A DNA stretch of 41,372 nt, from NCBI GenBank assembly GCA_029567325.1, contig JAKQLF010000161.1:1-41372 (forward strand), in the 5' to 3' direction. Position numbers and translations under genes: made by a program. Shown here in pieces: positions 40,949 through 41,372 of the stretch (its first letter is position 1; each line of letters begins with the position of its first letter). The notes beneath the pieces were generated by a model. That model saw only the letters and a list, made by a program, of their open reading frames with translations, ran no database searches and was not told the origin of the DNA. The DNA comes from Bacteroidota bacterium (GTDB lineage: Bacteria; Bacteroidota; Bacteroidia; Chitinophagales; Saprospiraceae).

Positions 40949-41372
40949 TTACTTCGCTTTTGGTTTAGGCCCTGGTTTACCCTTTGCTACCGTTGGTTTA
41001 GCAGTTGCCGTTGCCTTTGGCTTTGGACCTGGTTTTCCTTTTGCTGCTGGCGCTTTTGGTTCTGCTACTGCTGATGTTGTCGTTTCAACTGCTGCTGCCT
41101 TTGGTTTTGGACCTCTTTTTCCCTTTGGTGCTGCTGGAGCTGTGGTCGTTGCCTTCGGCTTTGGACCTGGTTTTCCTTTTGCTGCTGGTGCAACTGGTTC
41201 TGCTACTGCTAATGTTGTAGTTTCAACTGCTGCTGCCTTTGGTTTTGGACCTCTTTTTCCCTTTGGTGCTGCCGGAGCTGCGGTCGTTGCCTTTGGCTTT
41301 GGACCTGGCTTGCCTTTTGCTGCTGGTGCAATTGGTTCTGCTACTGCTTCAGTAACAATTGGTTCAGCAGTA
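40949..41372 (-). CDS. Lys/Pro/Ala-rich protein with AT-hook-like repeats, C-terminal part only
   Basis: The minus strand from 41371 to the stop at 40949-40951 is open (140 residues seen; the N-terminus lies beyond the window). It consists of low-complexity tandem units of 46 residues (138 bases; period visible from 41013, 41151 and 41289). Each unit has one KGKPGPKPK and one KGKRGPKPK block separated by AAAVETTT and AAPAA-type linkers. The KRGPKPK block resembles an AT-hook or histone H1-like tail and would bind DNA by charge. The repeat is almost exact at the nucleotide level. The end is AKGKPGPKPKAK. A histone-H1-like, nucleoid-associated role is likely, but the missing N-terminus may hold a defining domain. 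Confidence 0.75.
   Translation of the reverse strand, partial: TAEPIVTEAVAEPIAPAAKGKPGPKPKATTAAPAAPKGKRGPKPKAAAVETTTLAVAEPVAPAAKGKPGPKPKATTTAPAAPKGKRGPKPKAAAVETTTSAVAEPKAPAAKGKPGPKPKATATAKPTVAKGKPGPKPKAK

Noticed and set aside
41005-41220. Plus-strand Leu-rich reading frame
   Set aside because: It is the complement of the Lys/Pro/Ala repeat tail of the minus-strand gene; its composition follows from that repeat.

Overview
The window is a stretch of a Bacteroidota chromosome, most likely from the Saprospiria/Chitinophagia side of the phylum (inferred, not tested). Support comes from an AT-rich genome, a TonB-linked outer-membrane beta-barrel protein with a carboxypeptidase-like N-terminal domain, a type IX secretion (T9SS) sorting tail, many lipoprotein signals, promoter-like TTG-N21-TAnnTTTn sequences instead of -35/-10 boxes, and DUF6443-type RHS proteins. 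No tRNA, rRNA, CRISPR array or prophage was seen.

Layout. (1) Bases 1-6.4 kb are an accessory toxin island. It holds an RHS/YD-repeat protein with a variable C-terminal tip, two small membrane proteins behind it, an orphan M91-like metallopeptidase toxin tip with a membrane protein overlapping its end, further tiny two-helix membrane proteins, a lipoprotein, and two decayed copies of a RAYT-type transposase module with matching hairpins. (2) 6.5-13.4 kb carries exported proteins: a TonB-type barrel, a lipoprotein, a T9SS cargo with YD-like repeats, and a GH10 xylanase. (3) 13.5-16.8 kb is a compact three-gene operon: a glutamine-synthetase-like ligase, an APH-fold kinase and a HAD-IIA protein. 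(4) 16.8-22.5 kb has a secreted unknown, an orphan ExbD, an antitoxin-like small gene, a TPR-AAA ATPase overlapping an unknown partner gene, and long gene-poor spacers. (5) 22.5-30.5 kb has a lipoprotein, a membrane protein/histidine kinase/response regulator operon, a LOG-family nucleotidase, an HD phosphohydrolase, a carboxylesterase, a cluster of palindromic repeats and a fatty-acid-hydroxylase-type enzyme. (6) 30.5-41.4 kb has a decayed VapBC pair, a CNNM/CorC-type protein, an EEP-family hydrolase, a Crp-type regulator, the DUF2256/TIGR03643 pair, HtpG, a cyclophilin-FKBP fusion, ferrochelatase, and the end of a lysine/proline/alanine-rich protein with AT-hook-like repeats.

How the parts relate. 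The most coherent functional units are the toxin/immunity island, the GS-kinase-HAD operon, the AAA-partner operon and the two-component operon. Most other genes stand alone. Spacers are rich in short palindromes and degenerate repeats, some of which look like fossil mobile elements. The strongest candidates for undescribed biology are the GS-APH-HAD operon with altered kinase and phosphatase motifs, the TPR-AAA/partner pair, and the RAYT-bracketed cassette of orphan toxin and small membrane proteins.
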